From Raphanus sativus (taxonomy: Eukaryota > Streptophyta > Magnoliopsida > Brassicales > Brassicaceae), in assembly GCF_000801105.2 (NCBI RefSeq), contig NC_079511.1:20545792-20609791 (forward strand): DNA of 64,000 nt, in the 5' to 3' direction. Of the stretch, positions 34,069 to 45,105 are shown piece after piece (the first letter of the stretch is position 1; the number at the start of each line of letters is the position of its first letter). A program made the position numbers and the translations under genes. The notes beneath the pieces were generated by a model. That model saw only the letters and a program-made list of their open reading frames with translations, did no database searches and was not told where the DNA came from.

Positions 34069-36660
34069 TTAACAGCTTGAGATGTTCAGCAAATCAAGAC
34101 AATGCTTGAACTTGCTGTGAGGAACCGCCTTAGTGAACATATCTGCAGGATTATCAGCTGTTCCTACCTTCTTCACTTCAATCCTCTTTTTTTTTCTCAG
34201 AAAATGGTATCTTACATCAATATGTTTGGTTCTCTCATGATGAACCTGATCCTTGGCTAAACAAATAGCACTCAAGCTATCACAGAACACAGTAGCCTGA
34301 TCATGATGAAGACCAAGATCACTGACCAGCCCTCTTAACCATATCGCCTCCTTAGCAGTTTCTGTCAATGCCATATACTCTGCCTCAGTAGTAGACAAAG
34401 TCACCGTCGACTGCAAAGTCGCCTTCCAACTCACAACAGAACCACCCAGAGTAAATACATAACCAGTCATAGATTTCTTGATGTCCACATCTCCTGCATA
34501 ATCTGAATCAGAATACCCAGTAACCAGTCTTGGATCCTTATCTCCATAGACAAGACCAACATCAGATGTACCCTTAAGGTACCGAAAAATCCTCTTCACA
34601 GCCATCCAATGCTCCTTCCGTGGTTGAACCATGAACCTACTCACAACACTGACTGCATGTGCAAGATCTGGTCTTGTACAGACCATAGCATACATCAAAC
34701 TTCCTACAGCGCTAGCATAAGGAACTGATGTTAGGACTTTTCAAGGGTCCCTAACCAAATGTTGTAGTGTAAAAGATTGTCGAACCAATCCTAAGTGATT
34801 CTGAAGCAAAGGGAATGCAAGACCATGCTTAATCTAAGTGCAATCAATAAGTGGAGTGAAGAGAACTAAGAACTAGAGTAGAAATGCAATAAAGAAATGA
34901 TCTTTGTTTCTCAATATGAAGCAAGAGGACTCATGGGATTAGGGAATTGACATTGGGTGATCAAGTTTCAATCTAAAGGTGGCAGCTTTTCAATCAATCT
35001 ATCAACCTTAAGCCTAGACACAATCCTAAACAAACTCTATCTCTAGATGAATGTTCATTTGCTAAGGTAACTCAAGCATCAAATCTCTTTGGTTGAATGT
35101 TACAAAAGCAATCATGGAGAACAAGTCTACTAGCCATCTTAACACCTTTAACAACAAATCTCTTTGGCAAAGTATGTTAAAAGCTTAGGAGAGTTGGTTC
35201 AGGCATTTCATCAAACACCTTGTGGGTGGGAAATGCCTAAAGCTCAACTTTTGAGAGGCTAACTCAAAAGATGCATTGAGAATACTCTACTAGCAAGGAA
35301 CAAGAGAGATTTATAGTAAAACACCTTAGATCTAGCTTAATCACCCTTGGTCTCCCTAATCCATGAATCCAAAAGGAGTCTACTCACTAATCTTCATGAT
35401 TAACCTTAAACCCATGGTTGATTTAAGAGAAATCATGTTGAGAAGCAAGTTTAATCCAACAATTACAAAGAAATGAGAAGAAAAGAGACTAAAGATTCAA
35501 TCTTTCTTCAAGGTTTCAATGTGTTCTTAAGAGAAAACAAGATAATCCCATCATTAGGGTCTAAAGAGTATTTATAGTAGCCTAAAAACGAGCTGGGTCG
35601 ACCCAACAAACCTGGGTTGACCCAAGATAATTTGGGTAAAAGTTGGTAAAAACAGATGTGAGTATTTTTTCTAAGTGTCACAGCTGGTTTTTGACGCGTC
35701 CAATAAGCCGCTGGAGGTGCAAAAAGCCACTGTGACATCACAGCTGGTTTTTGACGCGTCGTCACTTGGCCACTGCGAGAAGTCGAAATTGGACAGGGAG
35801 GGAGTTATTTTCCCAGCTGGTTTTTGACTTGGTACATTACACCGCTGCAGAAGGCCGCTGTGACACTTAGGCTCCATTTCGTTTCTCGACCAAAATCACT
35901 CTTTTTGCATCAAATCAAGCTCTAAATGCTTCCAACTCACCAAATGACATCTCCATCACCTAATATAGACAAATGAAGTGCAATGCAACCTAAACAAGTC
36001 TAAATGCTATCCTAAATGATCAAAATGCAAGATAAAAGAATGACAAAATCTATTAAAAACACAAGATATCAGGAACTCATGACATATAATCGATTTCCCC
36101 TTCAGACATTTCATCACTCATGGTAGGATGAAAATTTGCAGCACATGGAGTATCGATAGGTTTAGCATTAAGCATGTCGAATCTTGTCAGAACCTTCTCA
36201 ATGTAGGCCTTTTGAGACAAGAACAACTTCTTCTTTTTCCTATCCCTGAAGATCTCCATTCCTAGAATCTTCCTCGCATCACCCAAATCTTTCATCTCAA
36301 ACTCAGAACTCAGTAGCTCTTTCAGCTTCTGAACATCACACATCTTCTTGGCAGCTATCAGCATGTCGTCTACATACAGCAACAAGTAGATATACGACCC
36401 ATCCTCCACCTTGCTCATGTAGACACAACAGTCATAAGGACTCCTTTCATAACCCATCTTGACCATATAGCTGTCAAACCTCTTATACCACTGTCTAGGA
36501 GACTGTTTAAGTCCATATAATGACTTCCTCAACTTGCAAACATGATCTTCCTTACCAGGAACTAGAAAACCCTCAGGCTGAGTCATATAGATCTCCTCCT
36601 CAAGTTCTCCATGAAGAAAAGCAGTCTTTACATCAAGTTGCTCTAACTCCAGATCCTGAC
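34069..36660 (-). pseudogene. pol: Copia reverse transcriptase and RNase H region, interrupted
   Basis: Two open parts (36077-36586 and 34069-34698) are separated by the solo LTR. The first carries RT motifs SLYGLKQSPRQWY and the catalytic YVDD in LLLYVDDMLIA. The second has RNase H motifs [18 protein letters not shown] and CDSLSA, all with their acidic residues. The reading resumes exactly across the target duplication, with a TGA now at the junction. Further 5', the RT start (36643-36984) lies in another frame because of a frameshift near 36660. Confidence 0.88.
34726..36071 (-). mobile_element. Solo LTR (Ty3/gypsy, Athila-like) nested in the copia element
   Basis: The insertion is bounded by GGAAC at 34721-34725 and 36072-36076 and has TG...CA ends (TGATGTTAGG...AGATATCA). 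Read on the minus strand it starts TGATATC, like the Athila LTRs elsewhere in the window. A TATA-like box (CTATAAATACTC in minus orientation) lies near 35570. Three tandem copies of AGCTGGTTTTTGAC occur at about 35690-35830. No internal coding domain is present, so it is a solo LTR. Confidence 0.82.
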
Positions 36661-37983
36661 TTCTACCATCGCCAATAGCACTCTGATAGAAGTGTGTCTG
36701 ACCACAGGTGAGAAAATCTCATTGTAGTCCACGCCTTCTCTTTGACTGAAACCTCTAGCAACAACTCGACATTTGTACTTGGGTCCTTCTTCTGGTGTTT
36801 GACCATCTTTTATCTTGTAAATCCACTTGCAAGTCACAACCTTTCTCCCATGTGGTAGTGTGACCAGATCCCATGTGTGATTCTTTTCATGAGATTCCAT
36901 CTCATCTCCCATTGCAGCAAACCATCTCTCAGACGCATAACTCGAAATAGCTTCTCTATAAGTGGATGGCTCGTAAGTATCCACTTCCTCTGCAACCTAT
37001 AGTACATAACCCACCATATCTTCAAAACGATATCTCGCTGGTGGCCTGACATCAACTCTCCTTGGTCTGTCTTTAGCAATACTGCGTTTTTCAGACCCAA
37101 CATGTTGATTTCCAGAATCAGAAGACTCTGGCTGCTCGTCAGTCAACAATCGCTCGACCTCTTCTTCCGAAATCGATCGACACTGATCATCTATCGTCAA
37201 TCGATTCTGTTGATCGGTCATCGATCGATAATGTTGATCCGTCATCGATCGATTTTGTCCGTCCGACTGCAGATTCTGCAGCTCCACCTGCTTGTCGAAA
37301 TCCTCATCCTCTGCTCCTGAAATAGACTCAGCTGAAGCTTTGATCATAGAACTCTCATCAAACACAACATTCCTGCTCATGACCACTCGCTTCTCAGATG
37401 GAGACCAGACTCTGTATCCCTTGACACCATCTCCATAGCCCATAAACACTCCTTTCTTTGCTCTTGGTTCCAATTTTCCTTCATTAACATGATAGTAAAC
37501 CGTGCAACCAAAGACTCTCAGAATAGAGTAATCAGCAGACTTGCCTGACCACACCTCATTAGGTATTTGACACTCGATCCCTGTATGTGGTCCCAAGTTA
37601 ATTAAATAACAAGCTGTATTGACTGCCTCAGCCCAAAACCTCTTCTCTAAACCAGCATTAGACAACATGCACCTCGCTCTCTCCAGCAATGTCTGGTTCA
37701 TTCTCTCTGCTACACCATTCTGCTGTGGTGTATACCTGATTGTATAATGCCTAGCAATCCCTGCATCCTTACAAAACTGATTGAACTCTGATGAACAGAA
37801 TTCCAGACCATTATCAGTACGAAGCCTCTTGATCTTCTTCTCAGTTTGATTCTCCACCAGTATCTTCCACTCCTTAAAGCTATTGAAAGCTTCACTTTTG
37901 TGCTTCATGAATGTTATCCAAGTCTTCCTTGAATAGTCATCAATCATGGACACAAAATACCTGTGACCTTTCAGTGACTCCAC
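36643..37983 (-). pseudogene. pol: Copia integrase and start of reverse transcriptase
   Basis: The frame 36997-37983 encodes the integrase core: MIDDYSRKTWI, RTDNGLEF (second Asp) and QQNGVAERMNQTL (Glu). It also includes the C-terminal part with a run of about eight-residue repeats (RSMTDQQN-like) encoded by TCGATCGAT-rich DNA. A TAG near 36994 separates it from the next segment, which opens with DTYEPSTYREA and the RT N-terminus CKWIYKIKDG and ARGFSQREGVDYNE. A frameshift follows near 36660. Confidence 0.88.
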
Positions 37984-38874
37984 CTTGGAGGGACCCCAAC
38001 AATCTGAATGGATGTAATCCAGCGTGCCTTTTGTCTTGTGAACCCATACATCTTTAGGATGTGTTTTTCCATGAGCAACCAGCGCAATATCATTATCAGA
38101 CTTAGCTTCATCCTCGGCTACCGCAGCGGAACCAGCTTGCTTCTTCTTCTTAGGACAATCTTATTTCCAATGCCCTTTCTCTTTGCAGTAGTTGCAAATA
38201 TCATTTGGTTTAGGACCCCTTTGAAACGACTTTTTGTCTTTCGACCTTTTGCCTTTCCCAAAGTTCTTTCCACCACCTACAAACAACCCAGAAGCTTGAT
38301 CGTCTGTACCAGAACCAGATGCCTTGTGACGTAACTCCCTATTGTGAAGTGCCGACCTGACTTCCTCCAAACTCACTGTATCCTTACTCCCTATGAATGA
38401 CTGAACAAAATTCTAATAGGAGTTTGGTAGTGAAACCAACAAAATCAGCGCCGCATCCTCATCCTCCACCTTAACATCAATATTCCTCAGATCCAACATA
38501 ATGGAATTTAGACTGTCAAGGTGATCCTGAAGCTGTGTAGCTTCCTGCATCCTCAAAGCGAAGAGACGTTGTTTCAGAAGTAACTTCTTAGTCAGAGACT
38601 TTGTCATATATAGACTCTCTAACTTCGACCACAAACCAGCTGCAACATCAACACCAGAAACTTCGATGATGATCTCATCTGCCAGACACAACAAAATAGT
38701 TGAAAACGCCTTTTCTTCAATAATCTCCATCTCAGCTGTAACAGATTCAACCTTCTTCCCTGACAACGGTGCCCAAAGACCTTGTTGCTTCAGCAACGCC
38801 TTCATCTTGATTTGCCAGAGACTAAAACTGTTTCTTCCAGTAAACTTGTCAATCTTCAAGTTCATCCCTGACAT
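37984..38874 (-). pseudogene. gag: Copia gag and zinc knuckle, with the protease deleted
   Basis: Gag begins at ATG 38874 (MSGMNLKIDKFTGRNSFS) and is UBN2-like. A TAG near 38413 replaces the Glu codon expected after LPNSY, but the frame continues as SLEEVRSALHNREL. The zinc knuckle CNYCKEKGHWK is cut by a TAA near 38161. Downstream, HPKDVWV runs directly into HKTKGTLDYIHSD, so the protease and pre-integrase zinc region (about 200 residues in relatives) are missing without loss of frame. This copy could not mature its own particles. Confidence 0.82.
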
Positions 38875-38897
38875 CTTCTCACCAGATTCAACCTGAA

Positions 38898-38909
38898 GCT
38901 CTGATACCA
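38898..38909 (-). other. Primer-binding site of the intron 1 copia element
   Basis: GCTCTGATACCA on the + strand is the exact complement of TGGTATCAGAGC, the initiator-Met tRNA site, three bases inside the LTR. Confidence 0.9.
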
Positions 38910-38912
38910 GTC

Positions 38913-39262
38913 TGTTGTGAGGGATGTGAGAAGATATAGATTAACAGATGAATGAATAAGAAGGATTGACACAGAGATTTAACGTGGTTAACTCTTAGGG
39001 TTTAGTCCACGGGCAAAGAGAGTACTTTATTGATGGAGGCTAGATTATCAGAGTACAATTCGTGCTACGCAATAAGGTAAAACCCTAGATGTATATATGA
39101 GAATGTCTTTAATGAAATTTTCATATTTCTCGGATTTGGGTACTATCGACCGATACGACAACACGTCTATCGATCGATACTCCCCTTTCATATATCACCC
39201 GATCCATGACGTTTGGATCGCCCGATATAACTCAGCTCGCAGATTCAAGGCATATTTTAACA
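38913..39262 (-). repeat. 5' LTR of the intron 1 copia element
   Basis: It begins TGTTGTGAG on the + strand and ends TTTTAACA, followed by the target duplication ATTGT. It matches 33525-33875. Confidence 0.93.
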
Positions 39263-39267
39263 ATTGT

Positions 39268-39910
39268 TCTGTTTCAGGTTTTAAATCTTGTAATGTTAAA
39301 GACCTTCCTAAAAAATATTTTCCTTTGATCTTGTTTTCTCGGTTATGGGATTTCTGGTTATGGAGTCTGAGGTGGTTGAAAATATGGTAGTTTTTTTTGG
39401 ACGTCAAAAGGCTACTTTCTCACTCAAACTAAACTGGTCTGAAAATTCAGGCCATGATAGAACAGCCAACAAAAACTAAATCCTATGAAAACCTATAGAA
39501 CAACCAATATGGTAGCTTTTAAATTAATATATTTGCCTACTGAATTTGCCAACTAACAACTTCGTAATTTGTCATCGGAATTTAGCTTTAAAGTAATCTT
39601 ATTGTCAAGTTTTCCCATTTATCAGTGTATCTTTTTTAATTTGGTTCCAAATAAGTATAGTCGTGTTTTATGTCTTGATTAGTATTTTAGACATGTAATC
39701 CTAGTTACTTCTTCAGTTTTCAGTTTTTTTTAATATTTGGACCACCTTAAAATGTTTTCTCTTCCTTTACTTTCCACAATTATTGGATTATTTTTGGTTT
39801 CTTCATGGCTATGAAACACAAGGTCGTTAGTAAATGATATATTTTAAAATAATCTCTATTTTCCTCTAAAATATATCAATTTCTATCTAAGAAACTTAGA
39901 TATTAAAGTA
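39268..39910. other. Intron 1 DNA between the copia element and a Helitron end
   Basis: I see no gene or clear element. A segment at about 39797-39860 weakly resembles 32945-33010, including an ATGNAACA..AGGTNGTT pattern, which may be old duplicated intron sequence. Confidence 0.35.
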
Positions 39911-39912
39911 TA

Positions 39913-39940
39913 CTAGATTTTGATCCGCACGCCCGTGCGG
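39913..39940 (-). mobile_element. Helitron 3' end, minus strand
   Basis: Read on the minus strand, stem CCGCACG/CGTGCGG with a two-base loop is followed by ATCAAAATCTAG next to T. The same terminal sequence GATCAAAATCTAG occurs at 6742, so both belong to one Helitron family. The other end was not found. Confidence 0.6.
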
Positions 39941-40019
39941 ATGTATATTTCAAAAATATATTGTTATTTATTTTTCAAGTAAATATCAAAGCCAGATAAA
40001 AAATTCAAATTTGAAGAAC

Positions 40020-40490
40020 CGAACCGATCACGATCCAAAAGAGTAATATCAAAACCGAACCAAAATTGATTAAATATCCAAATTATTCAAAATTTTGATA
40101 TTTAGACAACCGAAACCATAACCAATTTAAACCAAAATATTTTGGATATCAAAATGTATCCGAAAACAATTTATATACTTATATATATATATATTAATTA
40201 TTTTTAGTTTTAATGTATATAAAAACATCTAGAATATATATGATACTTTTAAGTTGGTTTAAATACTTGAAAATATATAAAAATAGTCAAATATAAATAT
40301 CTAATATAGTGGAAGTACACTCAAAACACCAAAAATGTTTAAAATAATTATTGATTTTTGATCCAAAATTTAAACCAAACCAATTTATATGTTAAGTTTA
40401 GGTATTAATTTTATTTTATTCATATTTATATACAATATATTATTTTATTTATAGATTTTAAGAAATTAAAAATATATAAACGATAAAATC
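40020..40490 (-). repeat. Inverted relative of the 32167-32763 element
   Basis: The reverse complement matches about 32270-32720 along most of its length. It shares TTTTCAAGTATTTAAACCAA and TTGAATAATTT.GATATTTAA. It lacks the terminal repeats of the first copy. Confidence 0.7.
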
Positions 40491-41598
40491 TAAAATTATT
40501 GTTTTATAGATTTTTATTGTACTTTGAAGTTTCTTTACTAATGGACCTCTGATTTAAAGAGCACGAAATTTGCTATATTTTGAAGATTTAACAATATTTA
40601 TAAACAGTGGATTTAATTATATTTATTTTTAGCACGAGTTATTATTTTATAGCTAAATTTTCATATATGAAAAATCTGTAACTAAATATAATGAAGATTA
40701 TGTAAGGTTTTCAATTTATTCTGAAATTAGTGTAGTTTCTATATTTGGAAGAAAATTTTGATACTCCCTTTTTCTATCTAAAATATCTTTTCAAAATGAA
40801 TTCAAAATAAATAACTGAAATTTAAATTGCTTTTTCGTTTAGTTAGAATTTTGTTAAGATGGTTATTCAAAATATGGTTAGTATAAAAGTAAAACTCGTA
40901 AACCAGTAACAAAACAGATTTTGTTTAAGGTATTAGGTGAAAAACAAAATATTGTAACTACATATATTGTTATTTTAAAATCTTATTTGAAGTAGATGTC
41001 TAAAATATTATAAAATTTATAACTATCTATTATTTATCAATAGAGGGTTTGGAGATATGTTTTAGGGTTTAGACTTTATGTTTAGAGTTATGATTTTTGG
41101 GTTTATAGTTTATATTTGAACATAATAATGTTTTTCATATTATAGTATATTTGTTACAATATATTAACAATTGTTGTTATTTTAAAATCCTATATTGAAA
41201 AGCACTGCTCAAAATAACTTGTTAGCTAAGAAACAATATTTTCTTTATGTTTCTATATTTTAAAATAACCGAAGGTCAGTTAGTATAAAGTCCTTCATAT
41301 TGCAGTATATTTTAAAATATATGAAGGGTTCTGCTGTAATATGATGCAGTCATTAAGTAGTCATATATATTTTTATTTAAGGTAAATATAGATACTACGA
41401 TTTTGGTAAATAATAGTTATTTTTATTTTCAATTAAAATATAAATGCAGTGGCATGTCATTGTAATTTTTGTGGAAAACTAAGGATTAATAACAATTTGT
41501 ACTTCCTCTTTAATAGTTTAGATTTTATAGCACATTATCTATGTTTCTGGTTAATGTGGTTCTATTTTCTTAATATGTGTAACCACATTTTGATTCAG
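40491..41598. other. Remaining intron 1 sequence before exon 2
   Basis: AT-rich DNA with no gene. It ends with the pyrimidine-rich acceptor TTTTGATTCAG at 41598. Confidence 0.5.
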
Positions 41599-43417
41599 AT
41601 TGTTTCGGTCAAGGTTATCCGCAATAAGCGCACTGGTCTATCTGAAGGCTATGGTTTTTTAGAGTTTCTTTCGCACGATGTGGCTGATAAAGTCTTGAAG
41701 AAGTTTAATGGAACATATATGCCGAAAACAGATAGGCCTTTCCGTTTAAATTGGGCCAGTTCTAGCACCGGTGAGGAGAATGAACATGAGAGCTCTATTT
41801 ATGTGGGGAATTTGGCGCCAGATGTCTCTGATTCTCTATTACACAGCACCTTCTCAGAGATCTATCTGTCGGTTAAAGATGCAAAAGTTGTCATAGAAGC
41901 ATATACTGGTAGATCAAAGGGTTTTGGTTTTGTGAGGTTTAGAGATGTAAACGAGAGGACCAAAGCAATGACAGAAATGCATGGCGTAAAATGTTCAAAC
42001 AGAGCTATGCGAATAGGTCCCGCAACACCTAGGGAGACAATAAGTTATCCACAACAAGGTTTTTTCCGACTTTCCAGTCTATTTATTTCTATTTGGTTGT
42101 AGTTTTGTGTTCGGTTTATTCCTAGGAAGGCAACTGGATCTATCATGTTAAAATTAACTGAAATTAATATGTCGGATATGGCAGGAATGTACATGACAAA
42201 TGGTGCAATAACGTGTCCTTCTGGAGATGCAACAGTAATTTATTATTTTCCTTTGTGCTTTTTTCTCCTTCTCATGTGAATGTTATAGATAAGTTTAGAT
42301 TTTTTTTGTTTGTTTGTTTCCCTTTAATCTATGTTTATAATATAGATATTTGTTGGAGGACTTGACTCTAGTGTCACTAGCGAAGATCTAAAGCAACCTT
42401 TCTCTGCATTTGGGGAAATAGTCTCTGTCAAAATTCCTCTTGGCAAAGAATATGGATTTGTTCAATTTGTTAATAGGTAACATATAATACCTTAACTAAG
42501 ATAGTAAACCATGATTTAAGTAATTATATAGTTGAACGGGCCTTGTGGTCAAGTGGCAGTGGACGGGCCTGGGACGCTAACACGTTTCAGGTTCGATCCT
42601 CCTGCTATGCGAAACTAAGTCACATTGTTCTGTTCACCTAACGCGGATATGGGTCCATGCTTTAGGACCCATTTGAATGCCCAGGAGAAGGAGTCCATCC
42701 GCGGGCTTGCGACTCCCCCGGGGGTTAGGTCTGGTTCCAATAGTGACCCGGGTTTAACCCTTTTAGTTTCAAAAAAAAAAAAAGTAATTATATAGTTGTT
42801 TCTTTGTCACCATCTCCCTGTAGTGATATTTGATAATTTGCTTGCAGACAAAATGCAGAGGCATTGAAGAAACTAAATGGGACTGTAATTGGAAACCATA
42901 GAGTTCGGCTTTCTTGGGGACAATATAAGCTGGTAAATTTAAAATGTTCTCTTTTCTACTGTAAAGAGTTTCCTTATGTTAGTACGCTTATGTGATCCCA
43001 ATATGAGATGACTTTGTTTTCCGATTTAAATCATCCAAGTTGCACTGATAATACATTATAAGGTTGTGTATTTGGTTTAGTTTTTGTTTTGTTTTAAAAG
43101 CTCGATCTCTTTATGCTTTAATTAAAAATGATATAAAACTTAATTTTTTCTTTTTTAAAAAAAAAACTTACTTTTTAATATAACTGAAAGTGTTTTTCTG
43201 GAACTAAGGTTTCAACAAAGCGATAAATCCTCTTTGATTTAAATGGTTTTTGGTTGTGTTTCAGCCTAGATATAATTATGGAAATCAATGGTCTGGGGCA
43301 TACTATGTAGGACAGCATTATAATGGGTATGGATACATGGTACCGCAACCTCATGACCCGATAATGTATGCAGTTGCACCTTATGGAGGGTATCCAGTGT
43401 ATGGCGGTCCCCAGTAA
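41599..43417 (+). CDS. RBP47C: RBP47C exons 2-6, intact frame
   Basis: Exon 2 (41599-42058) carries the rest of RRM1 (VSVKVIRNKRTG, RNP1-like EGYGFLEF) and RRM2 (SIYVGNLAP, KGFGFVRF). Exon 3 (42185-42234) is a short linker. Exons 4 and 5 (42346-42476, 42848-42932) hold RRM3 (IFVGGLDSS, YGFVQF, VRLSWGQ). Exon 6 (43265-43417) is the Tyr/Gly/Pro-rich tail ending VYGGPQ. Phases agree at all joints. The open frame reading into 41449 upstream is intron, and the frame after 42058 is likewise intron. Confidence 0.88.
42518..42798 (+). mobile_element. SINE in RBP47C intron 4
   Basis: The body (42535-42781) has pol III promoter boxes, A box TGGTCAAGTGG (42546-42556) and B box GGTTCGATCC (42590-42599), and ends in an A tract. 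The 17-bp target duplication AAGTAATTATATAGTTG flanks it at 42518-42534 and 42782-42798 without mismatch. It is a tRNA-derived Brassicaceae SINE, dependent on LINE enzymes. Confidence 0.95.
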
Positions 43418-44394
43418 CAAGTTAGCCGAGGAAATTGAACTGAGTACATACAGACATGCAAAACTCAATCAAATATAGGTGATGACCAGAAGGGAAAGGA
43501 AACAAAAAGTGGCTCACATTTTTTCTATCCTTGGAATTTATGGTTTATCTTGTAGTGAGAAAACGAGTTTTGATGAAAACTGTAGCAATAATTTAAGAGA
43601 GACTTGGATTTGGTTTGTTGATTTGATTTTTTTTTCTTGGTGTTCTTTTGACTATGGAACCCGTTAAACCTAAGAATGAAGTGGGTTTCACTATTTGATT
43701 ATTTTTTTTCCTTTTTGTTTCTTTTATTGAAAAAATATTTCATTTATTTAATTTGATTGATTGTATTTGAATAATCAGGTTAAAATTATTGTTGCTTATG
43801 GAGGAAATAATCAACATCAAAGTAATCAAAGTAATCAAAGCAAATACTAAAATTTAATATGTCAAATAAGGAGAAAATTACAAATAATCATTTTTAAAAA
43901 AAAACGAATATCCGATCCGATCTGTAATGTGCATATGCATATACATGTATATATAAAATTATATATAATTTAATATCTCTATATAGATTTTTAGTTATTT
44001 TATCCACTAAATTAATTATTTGGTCATTAAATTTTAAAAGTAACAATTTTTTTTAATAATTTGTAATAAAAAATATTATTATTTTATATTAAAAATTTTT
44101 CTTTTCTTTTATTATATTTAATAAAAACAATTTTTTTTACCCGATCGGCGGATGGAATCGGATATCCAGTAAAATATATTGTTTTTTTCCGGATATTCGT
44201 AACACCAAATATCTGAAACATCACAGATCAGATCGAATCAAAAAATCGATTATTCGTATGGGTAGATCGGATCATGAATATCTTTTAAAATTCCAGATAT
44301 CCACTATGTGCCTACCCCTAGTCTCAGGTCACTTCATTAATATCACTCAAATTATTTTATGAACAACTTCATTTTCTTAAATAGGGGATTAATT
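43418..44394. other. RBP47C 3' flank with a hAT-like fragment
   Basis: The first 300-400 bases are probable 3' UTR. From about 43900 to 44322 the DNA repeats GGATATCCGAA-like motifs and closes in GTGCCTACCCCTA, similar to the terminal repeat of the element at 32167. No gene is visible. Confidence 0.45.
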
Positions 44395-44399
44395 ATCGT

Positions 44400-45105
44400 G
44401 TAAAAAAATAGGGGATTAATATTTAGCGGTCGAATTCACATGCAGCATGAACGCACAAAAAAACTCAATACAATCACGATTATGCTAGACAAATAAGTAT
44501 TTAAAGAGTAAATAAAACAAAATAGTTGATTTTTTGTTGGTTTGTGAATATGAGAACAAATAGCTAGATCCAGAGTTCAAGCAATCATGATTATACCGAT
44601 ATAGAAGTTAAGGATATGTGTGTGAATGATAATCCTAAAACTCAAAATCTAATGTAAAGATATCCAATTGTCGCTGCGAGGCTAAAAATTATTTAAGTCC
44701 AGTGTTCCAACTCTAGCTTGTAAACATGTATCAAATTTCGATCGATGTTACTTTTCTAGTATCAATAGACACTTCCATAAGTCGGTCTGGGGTAATCTTG
44801 TAATATTGTGCATCTTCTTGGCTTAAGTCAGCCATGAACAAGTTTGCCCGCCTTCTCGCGTCACTGTTGAGCGACACCAAAGGTTTGGTGTCGATCGACA
44901 CTCCATCTAAATGTTGACTTTGGCTGATTTCTTGAACAGCTACGAGTTTCTCCAATTTGTAGCTCCAAAATGCTCTATAATCTTCATATTTCTCCAAAAC
45001 ATACCTGAACCTGAAAAGATTCTAAAAAGAATTTATAATATAATACATAGACTATAAGAAGGTTATATACCATGGTTAAAAACTGGTAAAATCCATGGTA
45101 TATCA
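44400..45105 (-). repeat. 3' LTR of the Athila-like element, truncated
   Basis: It ends at 45105 with CCATGGTATATCA (minus-strand start TGATATACC). It aligns with 52945-54111, though the 5' LTR holds about 550 extra bases near 53230-53790. The frame at 44731-44997 inside it contains VSIDTKP and VSIDTRK peptides. Confidence 0.75.

Larger units (their letters stand above)
33525..39262 (-). mobile_element. Complete Ty1/copia element inserted in RBP47C intron 1
   Basis: LTRs at 33525-33875 and 38913-39262 (about 15 differences by eye) flank a minus-strand gag-pol. The 5-bp target duplication is ATTGT at 33520-33524 and 39263-39267. The primer-binding site is the complement of TGGTATCAGAGC at 38898-38909, and the purine tract AAGGTGGAGATT adjoins the 3' LTR at about 33876. 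The coding region is damaged by stop codons, a frameshift, an internal deletion of the protease and a solo-LTR insertion. Both LTRs carry TCGATCGATA motifs. Confidence 0.95.
30826..43417 (+). pseudogene. RBP47C: RBP47C-type RNA-binding protein gene, probably inactivated
   Basis: Six exons follow the plant RBP45/47 pattern: 30826-31040, 41599-42058, 42185-42234, 42346-42476, 42848-42932 and 43265-43417, all with GT-AG borders. The family binds U-rich RNA through three RRMs, in nucleus and stress granules. Exons 2-6 stay in one frame. Exon 1 does not: it starts MMPLYPPTFFMSHHMMYA, reaches SEKNIIG, then needs another frame for WMDENYLTLYFAFAGE, whose last codon abuts the donor at 31041. The residues between (RNP2 of RRM1, normally IWVGDL) are lost. 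The first intron is 10.56 kb because of insertions. The N-terminus also looks shorter than in Arabidopsis RBP47C. A shortened protein starting at ATG 30996 cannot be excluded. Confidence 0.8.

Noticed and set aside
36997..37320. Plus-strand frames over the copia integrase tail
   Set aside because: They are shadows of the minus-strand integrase reading, created by the palindromic TCGATCGAT repeats.
40750..41220. Second Stowaway-type MITE suggested by ATACTCCCTTTTTCTATC
   Set aside because: I could not find the matching inverted end or a TA duplication.
41449..42102. Single-exon RNA-binding protein of 217 residues
   Set aside because: The first 50 and last 15 codons are intron read-through; the acceptor at 41598 and donor at 42059 define exon 2.
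42535..42620. tRNA gene suggested by A and B boxes
   Set aside because: No cloverleaf can be completed, an A tail follows and a 17-bp duplication flanks the unit, so it is a SINE.
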